From: Geothermobacter hydrogeniphilus
Lineage (GTDB): Bacteria; Desulfobacterota; Desulfuromonadia; Desulfuromonadales; Geothermobacteraceae
Assembly: GCF_002898515.1 (NCBI RefSeq)
Contig: NZ_PPFX01000001.1
Span: forward strand, 1-64,000
Length of the DNA: 64,000 bases
Reading direction: 5' to 3'
Shown here: piece after piece, positions 1 through 10,461 of the stretch
How positions within the stretch are numbered: position 1 is the first letter of the stretch
Layout of the letters: every line of letters begins with the position of its first letter
The notes under the pieces: model-generated
Databases searched by the model: none
Told to the model about the DNA's origin: nothing
Seen by the model: the letters and a program-made list of their open reading frames with translations, nothing else
Made by a program: the position numbers and the translations under genes

Positions 1-2
1 GA

Positions 3-101
3 AAAGCCTACGGGTTTCGAACCCTCAAATGCCTGCAAATCGCCCTATATCACGAGCTTGGCAAGTTGCCGGAACCTGATTATCTCCACAGATTCTGCTG
101 A
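3..101 (+). CDS. 3' end of a probable IS transposase (partial at window edge)
   Basis: The frame open from the window edge encodes 32 residues ending in a YGFRT...ALYHELGKLPEP...HRFC pattern. I recall this as the C-terminal signature of some bacterial insertion-sequence transposases, possibly ISL3-like; that is memory of a family, not a search. The rest of the gene lies outside the window. No terminal inverted repeat was identified downstream. An overlapping longer frame (58-267) has no recognisable features. Bases 102-263 hold nothing I can identify. Confidence 0.5.
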   Translation, partial: KAYGFRTLKCLQIALYHELGKLPEPDYLHRFC

Positions 102-114
102 CGAGCCAAATATT
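86..114. other. No feature; unassigned DNA left of the first promoter
   Basis: This stretch follows the stop codon of the transposase fragment. I see no hairpin, promoter or coding signal in it. Confidence 0.3.
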
Positions 115-263
115 TTTAAGATCGCTGAAATTAAAGTGACCCGACTCCGGCGCCGACAAAGTCCGTCTTTGCCCCATTTTTCAGCCTGCCATCAGCCACC
201 CGCGGCAGTCCCGCCATTCTCTTTTCGACCGGGATTGATTTTATCGTTAGTAAATTATTTAAG

Positions 264-292
264 TTGACAATTTTTTCCATTTCCGATATATC
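264..292 (+). promoter_or_regulatory. Sigma70-like promoter for the XRE-cupin regulator
   Basis: TTGACA at 264-269 is followed after 17 bases by TATATC at 287-292. It lies about 40 bases upstream of the start codon at 331 in locally AT-rich DNA. It is the best promoter match in this gap. Confidence 0.55.
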
Positions 293-330
293 CGCGAGGA
301 TAAAACTCTTTTTTATTGCAGGATGGATGA

Positions 331-900
331 ATGACCTCCCTCGAATACAATATCGGCGCCAAAATCAAGAAGCTGCGCAAGGCCCGCAAGCTGACGCTGC
401 AGGATGTCGCTCGTGAGACCGGCTTCTCTCCGGCGCTGATTTCCCAGATCGAAAACAACAACGTCTCGCCGCCGATCGCGACCCTGTCGAAGATCGCCCG
501 CTTCTTCGATGTCAAGATGGGGCACTTCTTTGAGGAGGACGAGGAGGAGTTGCGTTTCGAGGTGGTACCCAAAGACGCCCGGCGGGTGGTCAGTCGGGTG
601 ATCTCCTCCAAGGGGACCGGGCATGGTTACACCTACGAGGCCCTCTCCTACCGCAAGCGCAACAAGAAGATGGAGCCGTTCATGCTCACCATCACTGAAC
701 GCGCCCAGGAGGAGACCCTGTACAATCACGAGGGAGAGGAGTTCCTGCTGATCCTGCAGGGCCGCGCGGAGATTTTACTCGATGATGAACGCATCGTGCT
801 GGAAGCCGGCGACGCGGTCTATTTCGATTCATCCCTCAAGCACCGGCTGCTGGCCTGCGAAGGGGAAGAGGTGCAGGTGCTGGCGGTGGTAACCCGTTGA
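331..900 (+). CDS. XRE-family regulator with C-terminal cupin domain
   Basis: The 189-residue protein has an N-terminal XRE helix-turn-helix (about residues 10-64, with the TLQDVARETGFSPALISQIE recognition region). A linker and a C-terminal cupin_2 barrel (about 110-187, HEGEEFLLILQG then GDAVYFDSSLKH) follow. This is the architecture of small-molecule-sensing regulators such as PuuR or SutR relatives. It is encoded 237 bases upstream of methylmalonyl-CoA mutase in the same direction, so control of that pathway is a reasonable inference. The ligand cannot be read from the sequence. The spacer holds two palindromes, so co-transcription is uncertain. Confidence 0.9.
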   Translation: MTSLEYNIGAKIKKLRKARKLTLQDVARETGFSPALISQIENNNVSPPIATLSKIARFFDVKMGHFFEEDEEELRFEVVPKDARRVVSRVISSKGTGHGYTYEALSYRKRNKKMEPFMLTITERAQEETLYNHEGEEFLLILQGRAEILLDDERIVLEAGDAVYFDSSLKHRLLACEGEEVQVLAVVTR

Positions 901-910
901 TTGCGGCAGG

Positions 911-1029
911 GCTGATGAAAAACGCCCATCTGCGGCGTTGCCCTCATCCCCGCGTTAACGACGTACCTTCCGGTACGCCTTATGCCGCGGGGACTCGGGC
1001 GCCTGGCATCTGGGTATTTTTGATCAGCC
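911..1029 (+). repeat. Palindromic intergenic repeat, family A
   Basis: An imperfect palindrome of about 119 bases opens with GCTGATGAAAAACGCCC and closes with a near-complement ending TTTTGATCAGCC. The centre is ACGTACCTTCCGGTACGCC. Closely related copies lie at 39497-39619 and 40321-40436; looser relatives are at 12091-12164, 54552-54665, 55434-55553 and 60358-60480. The DNA just after it (1041-1063) resembles one arm of family B. Confidence 0.85.
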
Positions 1030-1085
1030 TCGGGGGGAGCCTTCTCTGCGCCTCTCCGTTAAAGTGGTGCTCTTGGATTTCTAAA

Positions 1086-1114
1086 GGGACTGTCCCCGCC
1101 AGGGGGACAGTCCC
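1086..1114 (+). repeat. GGGACTGTCCCC hairpin
   Basis: A near-perfect inverted repeat (GGGACTGTCCCC, four-base loop, GGGGGACAGTCCC) lies 24 bases before the mutase start codon. A related hairpin sits at 23903-23930, just before pepF, and a looser one at 21543-21571. There is no T-run, so it is a repeat or mRNA leader structure rather than a classical terminator. Confidence 0.75.
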
Positions 1115-1137
1115 TCTCACTGCAAAGGATAGGAACA

Positions 1138-3282
<2,145 letters not shown>

Positions 3283-3293
3283 TCAGAAGACTC

Positions 3294-3389
3294 AACGCAG
3301 AGGCGCAGAGAGGCAGAGTCGGAGAGAAAGGCAGAATCAACGATTTGCTGTTTTTCTTCGCGACTCTCCTTCTCTGCGTCTCTGCGTTA
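3294..3389. repeat. Family B palindrome (GCAGAGGCGCAGAG type)
   Basis: An inverted repeat about 96 bases long has arms reading AACGCAGAGGCGCAGAG and CTCTGCGTCTCTGCGTT. It fills the gap between the mutase and meaB. The same arm sequence brackets the GxxExxY gene (4422-4889) and recurs at 39261-39370, with a single arm at 1041-1063. Confidence 0.85.
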
Positions 3390-3436
3390 AAAAGGATTTG
3401 CTCCTGGCGGCCGCAACGATTTAAAAGGTTCTCCCC

Positions 3437-4414
3437 GTGCCCAAGATTAAAGAACTCGCCGCCGGTGTCCGCGCCGGCAACATCCGCTCCCTGGCCAAGG
3501 CGATCACCCTGGTCGAAAGCCGCAGCCCCGATCATTCCCTGGCTGCCACCACCCTGCTTGACGAACTGCTCCCCGATTCAGGCAATTCGATCCGGGTCGG
3601 CATCTCCGGCGTTCCCGGGGTCGGCAAGAGCACCTTCATCGAGGCCCTCGGGCTCTACCTGACCGGCAGCGGACATCGGGTCGCGGTACTGGCGGTCGAT
3701 CCCTCCTCACAACTCTCCGGCGGCTCGATTCTCGGTGACAAGACCCGCATGGAGGAGCTTTCCCGCGATCCAAACGCCTTCATCCGCCCCTCCCCCTCCG
3801 GCGACACCCTCGGCGGGGTGGCCCGCAAGACCCGCGAGACCATGCTGCTCTGTGAAGCGGCCGGTTATGACGTGGTCATCGTCGAGACGGTCGGGGTCGG
3901 ACAGTCGGAAATCACCGTCGCCTCGATGGTCGATCTCTTCCTGCTGCTGCAGATTCCCGGCGCCGGGGATGAACTGCAGGGGATCAAGAAGGGGGTGATG
4001 GAGATCGCCGACCTGATCCTGATCAACAAGGCCGAAGGGGACAATCGTTCCCGGGCTGCGCTGGCCAAGTCGCAGATCGAAACCGCCCTGCACATCCTGC
4101 AGCCGAAAAGTCCCAACTGGACCGTGCCGGTGATGCTCTGTTCGGCCCTGCGCAATGAAGGGATTGCCGAGGTCTGGCAGACCATCGAGGATTACCGCTC
4201 CCGCCTGCAGGAAAGCGGCGAGTTCGCCGACAAGCGCCGGCTGCAGGCCGGTGACTGGATGTGGTCCCTGCTGATGGACAGCCTCAGGGATCTCTTCCGC
4301 CGCGACCCCCGCGTCGAAGCCCTGCTGCCCCAGGTCCAGGACGCCGTCGCCGCCGGCACCACCACTCCCGGCGCGGCGGCGAGGCGCCTGCTGGAGGCCT
4401 TCCGTCGGCATTGA
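3437..4414 (+). CDS. meaB: Methylmalonyl-CoA mutase-associated GTPase MeaB
   Basis: The 325-residue SIMIBI-class G protein has Walker A GVPGVGKST at 58-66, the DPSSQLSGGSILGDKTRM switch region, the ETVGVGQSE switch II, and LINKAEGD for base recognition. MeaB-type GTPases guard adenosylcobalamin loading and integrity of the mutase encoded immediately upstream. The start is GTG at 3437, directly before PKIKEL. The C-terminal dimerisation region is present and nothing is truncated. Confidence 0.95.
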   Translation: MPKIKELAAGVRAGNIRSLAKAITLVESRSPDHSLAATTLLDELLPDSGNSIRVGISGVPGVGKSTFIEALGLYLTGSGHRVAVLAVDPSSQLSGGSILGDKTRMEELSRDPNAFIRPSPSGDTLGGVARKTRETMLLCEAAGYDVVIVETVGVGQSEITVASMVDLFLLLQIPGAGDELQGIKKGVMEIADLILINKAEGDNRSRAALAKSQIETALHILQPKSPNWTVPVMLCSALRNEGIAEVWQTIEDYRSRLQESGEFADKRRLQAGDWMWSLLMDSLRDLFRRDPRVEALLPQVQDAVAAGTTTPGAAARRLLEAFRRH

Positions 4415-4421
4415 TTTTTTT

Positions 4422-4889
4422 AACGGAGAGGCGCAGAGATGGAGAGAGTCGCAGAGAAAGTCGAGAAGCTCAACCGGTTGAGCGGGGAAATTCTGGATGC
4501 GAGCATTGAGGTGCATCGAGTTCTGGGAGGGCCCGGTTTGCTGGAGAGCATTTATGAGGAGGCTCTTGCCAGAGAGCTGTCTCTTAGAGGGATTGAAGTT
4601 CAGCGACAGGTCCAAATACCCGTTGCATACAAGGGAGCGATGGTCAGGGACTCGTTGGTGTTGGATCTGCTGGTTGCCGGGAAGGTCATTGTCGAGGTGA
4701 AAAGTGTTGAGAAATTCAATCCAATTTTCGCTTCTCAGCTTTTGACCTATTTACGGTTAAGCAACAATTCATTGGGGATCATCGTCAATTTTGGAGAGAA
4801 GTTTGTCAAAGACGGCTTTCATCGAGTTGTGAACAGATTTCCTGTTTAGGGCGTTCTCTGCGTCTCAGCTTCTCTCCGCCTCTGCGTTG
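4422..4889 (+). repeat. Family B element split by a GxxExxY gene
   Basis: The left arm (AACGGAGAGGCGCAGAG at 4422-4438) and the right arm (CTCTGCGTCTCAGCTTCTCTCCGCCTCTGCGTT region, 4855-4889) are inverted relative to each other. They enclose one gene, 4439-4849. The empty counterparts at 3294-3389 and 39261-39370 have the same arms with only a short loop. The gene therefore occupies the loop of the palindrome. Confidence 0.7.
4439..4849 (+). CDS. GxxExxY family protein
   Basis: The 136-residue protein contains the family-defining GLLESIYEEAL (GxxExxY) near residues 30-40. A hydrophobic strand and an acidic/basic core follow (LVLDLLVAGKVIVEVKS), resembling the D...ExK core of PD-(D/E)XK nucleases. 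The molecular function of the family is not established; a nuclease-like fold is inference. Its start codon lies inside the left arm of a family B repeat, so the first residues (MERVAEKVEK) are repeat-encoded. It looks inserted into the methylmalonyl-CoA operon rather than part of that pathway. Confidence 0.9.
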   Translation: MERVAEKVEKLNRLSGEILDASIEVHRVLGGPGLLESIYEEALARELSLRGIEVQRQVQIPVAYKGAMVRDSLVLDLLVAGKVIVEVKSVEKFNPIFASQLLTYLRLSNNSLGIIVNFGEKFVKDGFHRVVNRFPV

Positions 4890-4910
4890 AAAACAAACGG
4901 GAGAATTCTT

Positions 4911-5315
4911 ATGCAAACCAAAAAAATCAACCACATCGGTATCGCCGTCAAAAACATCGAGGCGTCCCTGCCGTTTTACCGGGATGTACTCGGCATGACT
5001 TTCGAGGGGAGTGAAGAGGTGGCCGAGCAGAAGGTGCGGGTGGCGTTTCTGGCTGTCGGCGAGAGTCGGATCGAGTTGCTGGAGCCGACTGCGGACGATT
5101 CACCGGTGGCCGGCTTCATCGCGAAAAATGGCGAAGGGATTCACCATATCGCCTACGAGGTCGACGACCTTGTCGCCGCTCTGGACCACCTCCGGGAGCA
5201 GGGGGTGCGCCTGATCGACCGGCAGCCGCGGCAGGGGGCACATGGCACCCGTATTGCCTTTCTGCACCCCCGGGGCACCGGTGGAGTGTTGACCGAGCTC
5301 TGTCAGTCGACGTGA
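4911..5315 (+). CDS. mce: Methylmalonyl-CoA epimerase
   Basis: The 134-residue VOC-fold protein has KINHIGIAV at the N-terminus, IHHIAYEVDD in the middle and GVLTELCQ at the end. These supply the expected His/His/Glu metal ligands. It epimerises (S)- and (R)-methylmalonyl-CoA, feeding the mutase upstream. I chose ATG 4911, preceded by ACGGGAG, over an in-frame ATG eight codons earlier because MQTKKINHIG matches the family start. The upstream ATG lies in the repeat arm. Confidence 0.95.
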   Translation: MQTKKINHIGIAVKNIEASLPFYRDVLGMTFEGSEEVAEQKVRVAFLAVGESRIELLEPTADDSPVAGFIAKNGEGIHHIAYEVDDLVAALDHLREQGVRLIDRQPRQGAHGTRIAFLHPRGTGGVLTELCQST

Positions 5316-5463
5316 AACCGGTTTATTTTTCAATTGTTTCGATGTTTGATGAAAAAGCGTTCTATTATTAAATTCCTATCTAAATCAGTCATTTTTGCTT
5401 GACATGAACTTTCAGGGAAAGTTAGCCTGACCGGTTGTAGAACAGTGGGAGTTTTTTCGCCCC

Positions 5464-5491
5464 TTGACCTGCCGGAGGGGATTGTTAGACT
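5464..5491 (+). promoter_or_regulatory. Promoter for the thioredoxin-like gene
   Basis: TTGACC at 5464-5469 and TAGACT at 5486-5491 are separated by 16 bases. The pair lies about 55 bases upstream of the start at 5546 and is a plausible sigma70 promoter. Confidence 0.45.
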
Positions 5492-5545
5492 GTGCGGCGG
5501 GAAAAAGTTTTGCTCCCCGGATCGCCCCGGCACCTGGAGGTACTT

Positions 5546-6049
5546 ATGAAGGCCGCGCGCATATTTCTGTTTTTAACTGTCCTGTTGTGCCTTGGAGCGG
5601 TCACGGCTTCCGCCTTCGAGTTCGGTGATGTCGCGCCGGATTTCGAGTTGCCGGGGCTTGACGGCAAGACCTTCAGACTATCGGACCACCGGGGGCAGAT
5701 TGTCATTCTCAAGTTGGGGACGACCTGGTGCCCGACCTGCAAGCAGCAGTCGTTTGAGCTGGCCGAGGCCGCTCCCTTTCTGAAGAAGAACAATATCAAG
5801 GTGGTCGAGGTCTTCCTTCAGGATACCAGGGAGATGATAACGGAATATCTGGCCAAGGAGCGTCACCCCAAGGAGTTGATTCCGCTGCTTGATGATGGGC
5901 AGGTGCGCCGGAAATACAATGTTTACCTGATTCCCAGGCTGCTGGTCGTCAATCGGGAGTTTCAAATTGTTCGCGACGGGAGCCTTCTGACCTCCCAGGC
6001 GTTGCAGAATCTTATCAGGCCGATGCTGAAGAAGGGGGGAAAGGGGTAA
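5546..6049 (+). CDS. Periplasmic TlpA-like thioredoxin/redoxin
   Basis: The 167-residue protein has a signal peptide ([10 protein letters not shown]...TASA, cleavage near residue 23). An AhpC/TSA-redoxin fold follows ([21 protein letters not shown]), with the redox motif WCPTCK (Cys62, Cys65). [17 protein letters not shown] segment supplies the cis-proline loop region. It probably reduces or shuttles disulfides in the periplasm. ATG 5546 follows CCTGGAGG; an upstream in-frame start would add 18 residues before the signal peptide. Confidence 0.88.
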   Translation: MKAARIFLFLTVLLCLGAVTASAFEFGDVAPDFELPGLDGKTFRLSDHRGQIVILKLGTTWCPTCKQQSFELAEAAPFLKKNNIKVVEVFLQDTREMITEYLAKERHPKELIPLLDDGQVRRKYNVYLIPRLLVVNREFQIVRDGSLLTSQALQNLIRPMLKKGGKG

Positions 6050-6364
6050 TTCCCGTCCTCGCTGTTCCGTTGTCGGCTGCTGTAGTGGCTTTGCCACAGT
6101 GTGGCGTAAAAACAACGGGGTTTTGCAGAGCAAACTTTTGTTTGGTCCGGTTTAAGGACTGTTAAGTATTTGAAATTCAAGGAGATATCGGACAAACCCG
6201 GCCCCATCACCGCTATCCACGGCGGTGGCACCCTTTTTGTAATTAGAAACTGGACCGAATGGTTTTCAATCGTGGCCCCGGCCAGTGCGCCAGAGGCGGG
6301 CCGACCTGCTTCACGTCGGCCGCCGATGAGCCCGCTCTCGATGTGTGCGAAAGGAGGTGAACCG
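6050..6364. other. Intergenic stretch without recognisable gene
   Basis: The 315 bases between the redoxin and the small lipoprotein remnant contain only short frames on either strand. I see no terminator with a T-run. AAAGGAGGTGAACC near its right end is the ribosome site of the next small gene. Confidence 0.5.
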
Positions 6365-6497
6365 ATGAAAATGTGTGCTGGATTTTCGCTGGCCGGATTG
6401 CTCACCGTTTTTCGGGTTGCCTGCGCGAAAGAAGCCCGATGGTGAGAAACCCGCGTCAGATGTCCCGCCGGCGGAAGGTCAGGCTTCCGGCGGGTGA
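6365..6497 (+). pseudogene. Frameshifted small lipoprotein gene
   Basis: A strong AAAGGAGGT site precedes ATG 6365. The frame reads MKMCAGFSLAGLLTVF...ACAKEA and stops at 6445. This parallels the small lipoprotein at 14088 (MKKLVVLLVAGVLAFSLAACAQKA), which also precedes a porin. In the +1 frame the sequence continues as KKPDGEKPASDV to a stop at 6497. One indel (mutation or sequencing error) would explain this. The tail contains an inverted repeat, CCCGCCGG...CCGGCGGG (6464-6494). The gene is too short to be sure. Confidence 0.45.
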
Positions 6498-6605
6498 AGA
6501 CGTTTAATCAGCAACAGTGATTGTCCCGGCCATGGGGGCCGGTCAACGCCTCTTATTTGCGGGAGGCGAAAACGCAACACCTTTTTATTCAGGAGGCAAC
6601 AAAAG

Positions 6606-7997
6606 ATGAAAAAAGTCCTTTCCCTGCTGGTCGTGCTGCTGATGCTGGCAGCCGGTTCGGCGATGGCCGCCACTTTCGAGTTCCATGGCGACCTCAACAA
6701 CCGTTTCAATCTCTACACCAACCATGCCGACCTCTACTCCGGTTTCGGCAACATGCAGCGTCTGAACGGCAAGCGGGCCGACGGCGTGGCTCCGATCGGC
6801 AAAGAGAAAGCCGAGGACACCTGGGGTGAGATCAAGTATCGCCTGTGGACCGAAGCCGCGACCAACGACGGCAAGATCAAGGGCGTCTACGCCATTGAGA
6901 TCGGCGGCATCCGCTACGGTGACAAGGCCAAGGGCGGCGCCTTCTCCGGTGACGGCAAGAACGTCGAGACCCGCTGGGCCTACACCGACTTCCAGCTGCC
7001 GGGCGTCTCGCAGAAAGCCCGCGTGCGCATGGGTCTGCAGCCCTTCAAGATCAACAGCTTCCTCTGGCAGGAAACCGCCATGGGCGTGGCTCTGAACATG
7101 GACAGCCTGCACCTCTCCTGGATGCGCGGCAAGGAAGCGATCACCTCGTCCGGCGACAGCTGGGGCGACAATGACCTCGACGCCCTGACCGCCCGCTACG
7201 ACCTGAAGCAGGACAACGTCAAGGCCGGTTTCTTCGCCAGCTACCTGTTCGAAGGTGCCCCGACCGGCACCGCGGCGCTTGACCCCGCCATCTACGAGAT
7301 CAAGGCCTTCGATACCGCCGAGCTCAGTGTCCTGGCGATCGGTACTGACGGTTCCTTCACCACCCCGACCGGCGCCGGCGACTTCTTCGTCAACTGGGAC
7401 GCCATCTATGAAAACGGCAGCATCGACAACTATCAGACCACCAACGGTGTCCAGGACGTCGACCTGTCCGCCTACCTGCTGCATGCCGACGTCGGCCTGA
7501 ACCTCGGCAAGACCCGCCTGACCTACACCGGCTGGTACGCTTCCGGCGACGACAACTCCGCCGACCAGGATCTCGACGGATTCATCTCGGTTGACGTCGA
7601 CCGTTTCGACAGTGTCGTGCTGTTCGAGGGCGGCTACACCGATGACAACGCCCCGACCGAAATGCCCTACCTGCTCGACAAGGGCTTCATCATGAACAAG
7701 GTCGCCGTGGACCACAAGGCCACCGACAAGCTGACCGTCGGCGGCGCCGTGCTCTACATGCTGACCGCTGAAGACATCACCTACACCGACCAGAATGGTC
7801 TCAATCGTGCCAGCGACACCATCGGCGTGGAAGTTGACGCCTATGTCAAGTACAAGCTCTACCCGAACTGCGAAGTGGCTCTGAATGCCGGCTACCTGGC
7901 CGCCGACGACGCCATGGACTACTGGGAAGAAGACCAGAACGGCAAGGCCGACGAGGACATCTTCCGCACCACCGCCCGCGTCCGCTACAAGTTCTGA
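6606..7997 (+). CDS. Outer-membrane porin-like beta-barrel protein (copy 1)
   Basis: The 463-residue protein has a signal peptide (MKKVLSLLVVLLMLAAGSAMA, cleavage about 21/22). Amphipathic strands rich in Tyr, Asp and Gly fill the rest, ending in RVRYKF with the terminal Phe typical of BAM-inserted barrels. I cannot assign a substrate. It is probably paralogous in role to the 14328 porin: each is preceded by a small lipoprotein-like gene, followed by a strong terminator, then a FG-GAP protein. The start follows AGGAGGCAACAAAAG. Low codon variation suggests high expression. Confidence 0.85.
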   Translation: MKKVLSLLVVLLMLAAGSAMAATFEFHGDLNNRFNLYTNHADLYSGFGNMQRLNGKRADGVAPIGKEKAEDTWGEIKYRLWTEAATNDGKIKGVYAIEIGGIRYGDKAKGGAFSGDGKNVETRWAYTDFQLPGVSQKARVRMGLQPFKINSFLWQETAMGVALNMDSLHLSWMRGKEAITSSGDSWGDNDLDALTARYDLKQDNVKAGFFASYLFEGAPTGTAALDPAIYEIKAFDTAELSVLAIGTDGSFTTPTGAGDFFVNWDAIYENGSIDNYQTTNGVQDVDLSAYLLHADVGLNLGKTRLTYTGWYASGDDNSADQDLDGFISVDVDRFDSVVLFEGGYTDDNAPTEMPYLLDKGFIMNKVAVDHKATDKLTVGGAVLYMLTAEDITYTDQNGLNRASDTIGVEVDAYVKYKLYPNCEVALNAGYLAADDAMDYWEEDQNGKADEDIFRTTARVRYKF

Positions 7998-8030
7998 TTT
8001 GCTCAAGCAGTCTTTTTTATGCTAATTCTC

Positions 8031-8060
8031 AAGGCCGGGCCGAGTGCCCGGCCTTTTTTT
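8031..8060 (+). terminator. Rho-independent terminator after porin copy 1
   Basis: The 10-bp perfect stem AAGGCCGGGC/GCCCGGCCTT has a five-base loop and runs into a T-tract at 8054-8060. It closes the porin transcript. Confidence 0.92.
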
Positions 8061-8176
8061 CACCGAGCCATGACCCAAGTGAAGGAGTCCGCGGGAGGCG
8101 CGGGATCCCTTGTCAGCGCTGTCCTTGATTTGGGTGATGGACCGGGAGAAAAACAAGAGAAGGGAAACGTCGGGAT

Positions 8177-9946
8177 ATGCGAAGAATAATATTGGGAATC
8201 GTCTGTTCGATCGGTCTGCTTTTTGCCGCCGGCAACGCCGCGGCGGTGGACCTGCTGGCGGCCGTCGGCCATGACCTCGCCCCCGCTTCAGGGTACGTGA
8301 TCATGCCGGTTGACGGGCAGTATCTCATCGATCTGGACGCGAGCCGCGGCACCAGGGTCGGAGACCTGATCAGTGTTATCAGGCCCGGTGAACGCGTGGT
8401 TCATCCGGTGACCGGCAAGATCCTCGGCAGCCTTGACGAGGTCACCGCGGTTCTCAAGGTGACCCGGGTCAAGAATGGTTATTCCTATGCCGAAGTGGTT
8501 GATGAGCGGGAAAAGATCAGCAACGGGGCCGTCTGCAAACGCTTCTCGGCGTTGAGCGCCGCCCTGGTCGGCGGTGACCGGGAGTTTTACGACGCGCTCC
8601 GCAAGGCTCTGCCGGACCTGGAATGGCAGGGACAGTTCGTCGCCGGGGAGCAGCCCGAGGTCGACCTGGTTTTTGCCCTGACCGGGGAAACCCTCAACCT
8701 GATGGATGCCAGGGGCGGCAGGGTGCGTGGTTATGATCTCAAGCTTTTCGGCGCCGTGCCGACCCGGAACGTTAAAACGGATGCGACGTCGCCGGCGGCT
8801 CCGGCTCCGGTTCCGGTTCCGCGGGTGACATCGGTTCCTGTTCCCGCCCCGGCACCGGTGCCGGTACCGGTACCGGTGGTGAAAGGCTCGCTGCAGACCG
8901 CTCCCGCCGGGCGCGGCGTGGTTGATTTCGGCCGTTTTGGCAACCTCGGAGAGCTCGCGGAGCGGGTGCAGATGGCCGCTTTTCACCGTGCCGAAAAGGA
9001 TCTGCTGATGGCCACGGTGGATGGGAAAAGTCTGCGGGTTTACCGCGTGACGGATGGGCCGCGGCTGGTTGGAGAAACGCGGATCGGCAATGGCGTTGTC
9101 CAGCCGCTGACCGTTGCCTGGTGGCAGCCGAAGGCCGACGGGCGCCTCTATCTGGTGGTCAGCGGGGCCGAGGAAGATGATCGCAATTACGGCAATGAAG
9201 TCTACACCCGGATGGCCGGGGCGGTGATCGAGTGGCGGGACGGCAAGCTGGTTCCCGTGGTCAACCGGTTGCGCTGGTTTCTCGGCAGTTACGACCGGGA
9301 CGGTGACGGTCGCCCGGAGACCCTGCTCGGCCAGCGGTTCGACCTTGATATCACCTACGGCAAGGTCGTGGCCCTGTCCCTGGACGGTTCCAGCCTGAAA
9401 GAGACGCCGGTTCCCTTTGAGCTGCCTCAGGAATTCGTTGTTCCCGGCAGTCTGATGGCCGACCTGACCGGCGACGGGAAGCTCGAGGTGGTCGTTGTCC
9501 GGCACGGCTACCTGAGTATCTTTGCGGGTAAAAAGAAGCTTTACCAGTCCTCCGAACAGATGGGCGGCAGTCTTGATTCGCTGACCTATGATACCAACCC
9601 CGGTTCCGTCGATCTGCTGCATCGCACCGTTAATTTCGAAGTGCCGCCGGCTGTGGCCGATATTGATGGAGACGGGGTGCTGGAGCTGGTGGCGTTGGCC
9701 GCGGAAGGGAATTCCGTCAAGGTTCAGGGACTGTTTCCCTCGATCGAGAAGAGCTGGGTCGCTGTTGTCAAGTTCCGCAACGGCCTGTTCGAAAAGGGGC
9801 GGCTGCCCGGTGACCGGGAAAATCCCCTGCAGGGTGTCTGGGCGGAACGAGGTCGGGTGCTGGTGGTGGAAAGCCGCACCAGCTCGCAGCTCAAGCAGGC
9901 GGGTTCCAGTTACCTGCTGCAGTTTGTTTTTGATCAGAAACAATGA
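8177..9946 (+). CDS. Secreted FG-GAP/VCBS repeat protein (copy 1)
   Basis: The 589-residue protein has a signal peptide (cleaved near GNAAA/VDLL). A conserved N-terminal domain (about 25-190) is followed by a Pro/Val/Ala-rich linker (about 205-235). The C-terminal half carries Asp-rich FG-GAP-type calcium loops (DRDGDGRPETLL, DIDGDGVLELVAL) of a beta-propeller. The N-terminal domain is shared with the protein at 15998 (VIMPVDGQYLIDL versus VIMPVEKGFLIDK), so these are paralogues. A surface or periplasmic adhesion or scaffolding role is inference. A weak ribosome site (AGAAGGGAAACG) precedes ATG 8177. Confidence 0.85.
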   Translation: MRRIILGIVCSIGLLFAAGNAAAVDLLAAVGHDLAPASGYVIMPVDGQYLIDLDASRGTRVGDLISVIRPGERVVHPVTGKILGSLDEVTAVLKVTRVKNGYSYAEVVDEREKISNGAVCKRFSALSAALVGGDREFYDALRKALPDLEWQGQFVAGEQPEVDLVFALTGETLNLMDARGGRVRGYDLKLFGAVPTRNVKTDATSPAAPAPVPVPRVTSVPVPAPAPVPVPVPVVKGSLQTAPAGRGVVDFGRFGNLGELAERVQMAAFHRAEKDLLMATVDGKSLRVYRVTDGPRLVGETRIGNGVVQPLTVAWWQPKADGRLYLVVSGAEEDDRNYGNEVYTRMAGAVIEWRDGKLVPVVNRLRWFLGSYDRDGDGRPETLLGQRFDLDITYGKVVALSLDGSSLKETPVPFELPQEFVVPGSLMADLTGDGKLEVVVVRHGYLSIFAGKKKLYQSSEQMGGSLDSLTYDTNPGSVDLLHRTVNFEVPPAVADIDGDGVLELVALAAEGNSVKVQGLFPSIEKSWVAVVKFRNGLFEKGRLPGDRENPLQGVWAERGRVLVVESRTSSQLKQAGSSYLLQFVFDQKQ

Positions 9947-10461
9947 AACCGCTGCGCCGGTCATCCGCCTGGAGACTTGCTTTCTGCTCCTGCGGATGAC
10001 CGGCGCGGTCACTGCTCTTCCTTTCCCTTTCCCTTTCTGTACTGACGAACCTTCTCCCTTGTCCCTGAATCAGTGAGTCCCTTGTCGGCGGATAGCACAA
10101 GTCATTGATCTGTCTGCGCTTCCCAAAAAATCACCAGCGAACCTATGGGTGCGCTTCAGGTTTTTGGAAATCCCATTCAGACCAAGCACTTGCACTCTCC
10201 ATCCAACAGAAACTCACTGATTCAGGTTGTCGACAGGCGGGGGCGTCGCGCTTTCGTTCTCGCGAAGCTGCTTCCCGGCCGCCCGACGGCTGATCTCCGG
10301 CCTGCCGAATTTACGATAAGGCATGGTGGTGTATCGCCCGTGTCCAAGTTCCCGAATAAACTACGGCAAACTACTAGTAAAATACCCGTAAAAAAACATA
10401 CTTGTCAAATCAAGAACTATTGTCGTAAAGTTGATTAAAACAACGGGGAAGGAGTCGTGAA
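9947..10461. other. Long intergenic region with one MITE copy
   Basis: This region contains the repeat element at 10064-10226. A weak promoter match follows (TTGTCA 10402-10407, TAAAGT 10426-10431), ahead of the rhodanese gene. No other coding signal was found. Confidence 0.5.
10064..10226 (+). mobile_element. MITE-like element, copy 1
   Basis: This 163-bp non-coding element has terminal inverted repeats CCTGAATCAGTGAGT and its complement. Internal arms AAAAATCACC/GATTTTT surround a centre CGAACCTATGGGTGCG. It is flanked by the 5-bp direct repeat TTGTC (10059-10063 and 10227-10231), the hallmark of transposition. It encodes no protein. Confidence 0.93.

Noticed and set aside
1-60. tRNA-like GGTTTCGAACC near the window start
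   Set aside because: No acceptor or anticodon stem can be formed around it, and it lies in the transposase reading frame.
86-114. Hairpin near the left window edge
   Set aside because: Listed only as unassigned DNA; no paired arms were found there, unlike the hairpin at 1086-1114.
6050-6605. c-di-GMP (GEMM) riboswitch upstream of porin copy 1
   Set aside because: The conserved GCAAAGC...CCGGGC core and paired stems were not found.
6585-8006. Long antisense frame opposite porin copy 1
   Set aside because: Val/Gly-rich shadow of the sense strand without start signals or motifs.
8790-8880. Pro/Val-coding tandem repeat as a possible CRISPR or VNTR
   Set aside because: It is an irregular CCGGTTCCG-type run encoding the flexible linker of the FG-GAP protein.
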